This document shows, one piece after another, positions 36,776 through 42,182 of a stretch of DNA of 42,182 nt. Source of the DNA: Glomus cerebriforme (taxonomy: Eukaryota; Glomeromycota; Glomeromycetes; Glomerales; Glomeraceae). The notes beneath the pieces were generated by a model. It made no database searches. It was not told where the DNA came from and worked only from the letters and a program-made list of their open reading frames with translations. The stretch is taken from the NCBI GenBank assembly GCA_003550305.1, contig QKYT01000026.1:87210-129391 (forward strand), in the 5' to 3' direction. The first letter of the stretch is position 1; every line of letters begins with the position of its first letter. The position numbers and the translations under genes were made by a program.

Positions 36776-39114
36776 CCGTATATTATGGGCTATAGTACTC
36801 TGGGTATCTTGCAAATTTTGGGAGGTTGAGCCTGTATCTGGAATACATTATATGGATGGGTACTATAAATAGGGTGGTACATGATTTTTAAAGTATCTGA
36901 AATACTTTCCATGTATAATACCCAAATATTATTAAAATTGATCAACTATAGCTGTAACATAATTTCATATTCAAAATTTTTAAATACAATTTTACTCTTA
37001 TATTTTAAAACCTTTTTAAAAAAAATAATATATTATTTAAATATTCCTATTTTATGCATTTTTAAGTTTTTGTTAAACATGTCTTTATTTTAGTTTTACA
37101 CGTCTAGTTTTTTGAGTAAAAATAATAAAATAAATATAATAGTAGTTATTGGAAATAAAAGAAATAGAAAAGCATATAATTACTTATCACATAAAAAATG
37201 AAGTCAATAGAATGTAAGAAAAAAACTTATAGTAGTTCAGTTTTTTGAAAATAATAACAAAAATATTTGTGAAACTGCCAAGGAATTTGATATTTAACTT
37301 AAACAAGTATATGTTTAGATAAATAAAAAAGCTAAACTATTAACAATTGCTTCTCATGTAGTAAAACTTCATCCAGAAAAAACTGCTAAATATCCAAAAT
37401 TAAAAGATGATTTAAATGCATAGATTAATGATAAAAGAACTCAAGAAAATGCTATTACTCAAAAATTAATTACCAAAAACAACTATTTTTTTATTTAAAA
37501 ATAAAGAATTTTTAGCAAATAATCCAAGTATTGTTGGATTTAAGTTTTCAAGTAGATGGCTTGATGCATTTTTAGAAAGATATAATCTTAATGAGCGTCA
37601 TAAAATAATAGTAGCACAGCAGTTATCACAAAATTTAATTGAAAAGCAAAATGCTTTTTTGAGTTATGTTATGTANTTAAGAATTCAAAATAAATATCCT
37701 TTAAAATATATCGGCAATATGGATGAAATACCTATATGGTTTGATATGCTGAATAATACAACTATAAATCACAAAGAAGCAAAAACAGTTAGTATTCATA
37801 TAACTGATTATGAACACTCATCATTTACAGTTATACTTGCATACATGGCTGATGGTACCAAACTTCCTGCAGTTTGTATTTTTAAATTAAAAAATATTTC
37901 AAAAGAAAAATTTTCACATAATATTCATATAAGAGCTAATGAAAAAGGATAGGTTAATGAACAAGAAATGCTGTAGAAAATTAAAACTATATGGACCTCA
38001 AGAAATCTTTTTAGAAATTTACATTTTATATTAATGTTAGATTCTTTTTATGGGCATACTGTAAATTCTATTAAAAATAGGTTAATGGAAAAAAAATACA
38101 AATATTTCTATAATTCCTGGTAGTTGTACATTCAAATTACAACCATTAGATATTATGATTAACAAGAGTTTTAAATCTAAGNTAAATACATTTAATTTTT
38201 ATTATTTTTATTTAATATCATTAACATTTATACATAATTATAGGTTAAAGACCGGTATAATGATTGGATGTTAACTAATATTCATGCTTTTACTCCAGCT
38301 GGAAAAATCAAAAGACCTTCTTATTCAACAGTTGCAACCTGGATCAAAGAATCTTGGGACGAAGTCAGTGATAATCTTATTCAAAGATCTTTTAAATGTT
38401 ATAAAATTTCAACAAAAACTGATAGTTCAGATGATGATTGTCTATTTGATTATGACAATTTATTAAATCTAATATGGAAGATAAAGTATTGGCAAAAAAT
38501 TCTAATAAAAATGAAGAATATTCTGAAGAAATTGGTTATGAATATAATTGGAATATTGGAAATAATAACAATAATAATGAAATTAATAATAAAATCGAAG
38601 ATAATGATGAAGAGAATGATGATAATAATGAGAATGATAATGATAAAGAAGAAGGAAAAAATGAAGACAAAGAGAAAGAGAATGATTATTATGATTATGA
38701 TGATTCTAATGATGAAGAAATGCATTAAGTTCTAAAAATTTTAAAGAAAAAATATAAGGTAAAATTTTTTTCTATAATTTAATAAAAATATTCAGCTGAT
38801 TTTGATTTATTAATAATATTAAATAAATTTTAGAGAGGAAAATAGTGTAATACACATACAAATTTTAATAAAGTTTAATTAGCATATAAATTAGTATACA
38901 ATTAAATTTTAAAAGTTATTAAATACCATTTATAGTAAATAAAGTCATAATTATTATACTATATAATTTTCTAATATTATACCCTGGGTATTTTACAAAT
39001 TTTCAAGTTTAAAATTAAAATTTTCTATGTATAGTATTTGGGTACTTTAAAATTCTGGAAAATTTTTTTAAGGGGTACTATATATAGGAGGGTACTATGG
39101 CCCGTAATATACGT
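36776..39114 (+). mobile_element. Pogo-type DNA transposon, complete ends
   Basis: The left terminus ccgtatattatgggctatag and the complement of the right terminus, acgtatattacgggccatag, match with three differences over 20 bp and continue into agtacYc. TA flanks both sides (36774-36775 and 39115-39116). Subterminal sequences near both ends repeat gggtactata / tagtatttgggtac motifs. The element is 2339 bp and carries one decayed transposase. It inserted into a Sel1-repeat sequence. Confidence 0.85.
37195..38728 (+). pseudogene. Decayed pogo/CENP-B-like transposase
   Basis: An N-terminal helix-turn-helix remnant (NICETAKEFDI, near 37270-37330) is followed by a second helical part (LDAFLERYNLNERHKIIVAQ, near 37560-37620). 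The DDE_1 core then starts: IGNMDEIPIWFDM (first Asp, about 37717), VSIHITDYEHSSFTVILAYM, LPAVCIFKLKNISKEKF, a frameshifted LMLDSFYGH (second Asp, about 38040), and PLDIMINKSFKSK (third Asp, about 38150-38180). An intron (38182-38244) with its donor G masked as N at 38182 ends ttatag. The C-terminal exon has KDRYNDWMLTNIHAF and KRPSYSTVATWIKESWDEVS, then a long acidic Asp/Asn/Glu tail to a stop at 38726-38728. The N at 37676 falls in codon TAN. Stops near 37205 and 37950 and a frameshift near 37480 make it dead. Confidence 0.85.
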
Positions 39115-39446
39115 TATTATAGATATAAAAAAATATATATATATAAAAATAAAAAGAAAGCATTTGGATAGTATTTGAAATTATCCATTACGAGACGTAC
39201 TGAAGGACCATATAATTTAGGATATTATTATACAAATACTATAAGAACAGATAAAAATAAAACAAAACTAAGTATTTGAATGATATCTGAAATCAGTAAT
39301 AAAAGTATTTGAATAATACTTAAAAATGACTAAAGATGAAAATAAAATGGACAAAATAATTTAGAAAACTGTTATTAATTTGGTGAAAGAATTTATAAAA
39401 ATAAAATAAAAGCATTTAAATAGTATTTGAAATCAGCTGTTGCTAT

Positions 39447-39684
39447 AGTTGCCTGCTTAAACTTCCTCAAAATTTTACGATTAGTTTTGGCAAGATTTTA
39501 CTATAGCTTTATATAGTTTTGGCAAAGTTTTGGCAGTTTCAGTATTTATAATAGGTTTTGGTAGATTTTATCTTTTGGCAAAATTTCACCAACTTTTTAA
39601 TAAGACTTTAATATAGTTTCATCAAAGTTTCACTTTTTGGCATTTTGGCAACTTGCCTAAACCTCCTAGTTTTGGCAGATAATC
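39447..39684. mobile_element. TTTTGGCAA word-repeat element in the Sel1 relic
   Basis: 238 bp dominated by agttttggcaaagttttggc words on one strand. Near-repeats ttgcctgcttaaacttcctc at the left and ttgcctaaacctcctag at the right are in direct orientation. The flanks gttgctat (39439-39446) and ttagctat (39685-39692) agree at 6 of 8 positions. Removing the element and one flank rejoins the Sel1 frame (SAVAI to TGYAKE). It has the same build as the other word-repeat elements, with a different word. Confidence 0.5.
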
Positions 39685-39860
39685 TTAGCTATTACAGGAT
39701 ATGCCAAAGAATAATATAATTTAAAATATTGTTATTAATATAATAAAAAAATTGATAAATATGAAATAAAAGTATTTGAATGGTATTTAAAGATAGTTAA
39801 AAATGAAAATTATCAGAAGGTTTAATAGATTAAACTTTTTTGAAAAATTTATATCTATTC

Positions 39861-40175
39861 TATTTTTTTTTTTGTAAGCTTTTTTGTCCTAATGTTTGTA
39901 TAAATGATTTGACCTTAGAAAGGTTTCCTGTATATTAAAAAATTATTTGTATACTAGAATTTAAACTATAGTTTTTTTTATTTACTTATTCTTATACAAA
40001 AAATTTATACCTAGCCTGAAAAATTTACATTTAACCCAAATTTTTTTACACTTAAGGTGAAATTTAATGTTCTTAAATTATTAATATATCAGTAAAAACT
40101 GAGAGAAAAAAGGAAAAAAAAGAGACATCTTTATGTTTTGCCTTCAATTTTCTTTTTATTTTTTGATTTTTTTTA
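39861..40175. other. AT-rich spacer
   Basis: No coding or repeat signal recognised. Confidence 0.4.
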
Positions 40176-40655
40176 ATGAGTAGGTTATTAGAGAATGAAG
40201 TGTCTATAGAAATAAAAGTAAAAATATTATCAGAAGTGATTTTAGGATGTTTTGTATTATTTTCAAAATGTAAAGATGAAAATAAGTTAATAAAAATAAT
40301 CTTTATGCCTTCTTATATAAAAGTCACCTGAATTGGTTGATCTTATTTTATATCATTTTTGTTGGATTTGATGAGAAAAGAGTTACATGATATGGGAATC
40401 AGTATTGAAATTGTTGATGATTGTATTGAATGACATGTTTTAGTATTACTATATTGCTACTTTAATACATTTTATATAGCTATACTATTTATGTACTATT
40501 TAAGAGATTGGACTATTATGTCATTACTTAAAGCCGTAATAGAAAGAGGATGTCTTTTGCAGTATATTAGTAACATTATTATTGTTAGAAAATTTATTTA
40601 TGTAATTATTTGTTTCAGTTTGGAAAGTTATAAAGAAAATATATCAAAATATTGA
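40176..40655 (+). pseudogene. Decayed ORF of unknown function
   Basis: From ATG 40176 a single frame runs about 160 codons to 40655, broken by three TGA codons (about 40329, 40338, 40431). It starts MSRLLENEVSIEIKVKILSE and includes LVLLYCYFNTFYIAILFMYY and IMSLLKAVIERGCLLQY. All three internal stops are TGA, consistent with Trp or Arg codons lost by transition. It is hydrophobic in the middle. I do not recognise the family; it is probably a transposon-borne or repeat-family protein. Confidence 0.4.
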
Positions 40656-40840
40656 AAGGTCTTTAATATTTTGAATTTCTTCTTTTTGAAATTATAATAA
40701 GTTCTGTATAATCTATAATATCAGCATAAGGAAAGAGTCTGATAAGCCTAAAAACCTGAATATTGATAAGTCTAGGTTTAAAACTAAAAGTAAAGTACTG
40801 TATGTTTAGTAAAAGTTAGTTTTTCTTAATTGCTAGGAAT

Positions 40841-41053
40841 ACACAATTTGATTTGATATTTGACATTCAATTTGAATTTGATTTGAATTTGCAAATTCAA
40901 ATCAGCTTTTTTTTGATTTGATTCAAATTCGATTTGATTTAATTTAAAAATTCTTTAATTTGATTGGTCAATTTGACAAATATTTGATATTTGATTCAAA
41001 TCTGATTTGATTTGACAAATTCAAATTGGCTTTATATTTGATTTGATTTGAGT
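40841..41053. mobile_element. TTTGATTTGA word-repeat element, copy 2
   Basis: 213 bp nearly identical to 25611-25833, starting acacaatttg and ending gatttgagt in the same orientation, with a short internal deletion. The flanks (ctaggaat, ttgaggga) do not form a recognisable duplication. Confidence 0.65.
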
Positions 41054-41061
41054 TTGAGGGA

Positions 41062-41890
41062 CCTTATTGGTTATTAAAGAGCGAAAAGTTTTTGAATAAA
41101 AAAAATTTTATTTACTTATACTAACTGAACATTTTTTTACAATTTTATACACAAATATTTTATTTTATTATATATTAACTCTTTCTTTTCTAATGGAAAA
41201 ACAAGAAAAGTTATTAGTAAAAATAGTATTTAGTCATTGCTAAAATTTTGTTCATAAAATTAGCAGAAAGAATCTTTCTAATTTTTTATTTAAAGAATAA
41301 TTATAAAAAAGGTATGATTATTATTTAATTGGATTAGCAATTTGGTATAATAGTAATTATAAGATATTTGTAACTATAAAGAAGGATTTTTATAGATAAT
41401 AAGATTGGGACTAATAAATGATATAATTAAAGAAAATCATGATTATAAAGGAAATAATTATATAGGAGAATGACTATTTTATAAAACAAAATTAAAAAAT
41501 TTAATTTAATTACTAATAATTAATAATTATAAAATAATAATTTTTAATATTAGTAAATATAATAAAGATAAATTACCAAAAATATTATATTATAATTTTT
41601 GTTAGTAATTTTGTTTTGAATAGTTTCTTTTTTGTATTTTATTTAATTTTTTCTTGTATAAAATTTTAATTTTTTTTTAAAATTATAAATAACATTTTAA
41701 ATATAAAAGAAAAAAATTTATTAATAATATATTATTATTGATTAGATTAAAATATCTATTAAAAATCCTAAGCAATATAACAATTATATATAACAATATA
41801 ATTTGTTAATTGTATATATATAATTAATATATACATTTTAGTTATTAAATAGAAATATAATAAGCAAAATGATTATTATATATTAACTTG
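41062..41890. other. AT-rich region, no gene supported
   Basis: Extremely AT-rich. A short plus-strand stretch near 41330-41395 (LIGLAIWYNSNYKIFV) may be a remnant of coding sequence but is too short to assign. Confidence 0.35.
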
Positions 41891-41924
41891 AAACAACCCA
41901 GTCTGTAATTTTGCCCTTGCACAA

Positions 41925-42084
41925 ATGTTCCAACAAAAAGATTTATTAAGAAAAAACCAAAGGTTACAAATGTTAAGAGAGAGCGCAATAAAAAAAAGTG
42001 ATAAACTAAAAACAAACAACAAAATAGCAAATTATCCAAATTCTATTCCTTTTTCCTGCTTTCTTAATATATGCACAAGCAATA

Positions 42085-42089
<5 letters not shown>
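41925..42089 (+). CDS. Possible exon or small ORF with coiled-coil composition
   Basis: The frame is open from 41892 and has an ATG at 41925: MFQQKDLLRKNQRLQMLRES, then IKKSDKLKTNNKIANYPNS. It runs to a TAA at 42087-42089. Composition (Gln, Lys, Arg, Leu in heptad-like order) is unlike the surrounding AT-rich noise. The frame could continue past 42085 by a donor (aatag|gtaaaa), and an acceptor-like acccag lies at 41901, so it may be an internal exon of a gene running off the right edge. Unidentified. Confidence 0.35.
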
Positions 42090-42133
<44 letters not shown>

Positions 42134-42151
42134 AAAAAAAAAAAAAAAAAA
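42088..42151 (+). repeat. Poly-A run
   Basis: 64 bases of A broken by one C at 42133. It may be a simple repeat or the tail of a retroposed sequence. No matching target duplication was seen within the window. Confidence 0.8.
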
Positions 42152-42182
42152 CAAGTTTCAATATGAGGAAGAAGGAATAGTA

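Larger units (their letters stand above)
36450..39860 (+). pseudogene. Sel1-repeat protein fragment, split by two insertions
   Basis: Outside the inserted elements the plus strand reads Sel1-like units. At 36540-36775 these are NDPKVQYNLATCY, NINIQFKLAICYMDS and NLIVQNYLEYY. At 39117-39440 they are KKKAFG (stop) YLK, TEGPYNLGYYYTNTIRTDKN and KAFK (stop) YLKSAVA. At 39700-39800 they are YAKE (stop) YNLKYCY and IKVFEWYLK. The consensus AQYNLGxCYxxGxGTxKDxxKAFEWY is plain. In-frame stops replace Gln or Trp codons. A pogo element (36776-39114) and a small word-repeat element (39447-39684) interrupt it. Sel1 repeats are usually protein-binding scaffolds, often beside kinase domains in this kind of fungus. 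No kinase is seen here. Confidence 0.65.

Noticed and set aside
38450..38725. Ile/Phe-rich minus-strand frame of 91 codons
   Set aside because: It is antisense to the Asp/Asn/Glu tail of the pogo transposase.
41845..42039. Minus-strand 64-codon hydrophobic frame
   Set aside because: The plus strand at the same place has a more protein-like Lys/Gln/Leu composition; the minus frame is its antisense.

Overview
The window looks like part of the nuclear genome of an early-diverging, very AT-rich, transposon-laden fungus. The best match to what I know is an arbuscular mycorrhizal fungus of the Rhizophagus (Glomeromycotina) type. This is inferred from short AT-rich introns, the mix of decayed MULE, hAT, Harbinger, pogo and Ty3-type elements, a family-B DNA polymerase relic and Sel1-repeat fragments. 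No search was run.

Only two genes look intact. They lie head-to-tail on the minus strand. At 10327-13331 is an 11-exon mitochondrial Hsp70 (SSC1/HSPA9 type, 677 aa by my splicing). At 13843-18135 is a four-exon PHD-SET protein of the Set3/MLL5/SETD5 type (about 1338 aa), apparently with a 5'UTR intron ending right at its start codon. Everything else is transposon-derived, decayed or non-coding.

Left flank (1-10300): a hAT/BED-finger relic, a MULE relic with a duplicated exon-intron unit, a 672-bp TIR element made of AGCTGAGCT-like words and 71-bp hairpin repeats, an unrecognised decayed multi-exon gene, a Harbinger-like MITE, and a repeat block ending about 30 bp from the Hsp70 stop codon.

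Right flank (18200-42182): a Harbinger transposase relic, a palindrome array beside a 270-bp assembly gap, a pogo-type MITE, a decayed coiled-coil gene with two elements inside it, a 531-bp foldback element, a Ty3-type integrase relic split by a palindrome-bearing element, a long decayed protein-primed-type DNA polymerase B, a hAT-like element with a perfect 8-bp target duplication, and a Sel1-repeat pseudogene split by a complete pogo element and by a small word-repeat element.

Two patterns cut across these features. (1) A 37-bp imperfect palindrome (half-site about ACCATTCGATTCGTCTCA) occurs at least ten times in four different elements. (2) Several non-autonomous elements are built from one short reiterated word each, the word differs between elements, and those whose ends can be fixed have 8-bp target duplications. 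In two cases removing the element and one duplication restores the reading frame of the host pseudogene. Most in-frame stops in the relics fit C-to-T or G-to-A decay of Gln, Arg or Trp codons, as expected of methylated or RIP-like repeats.
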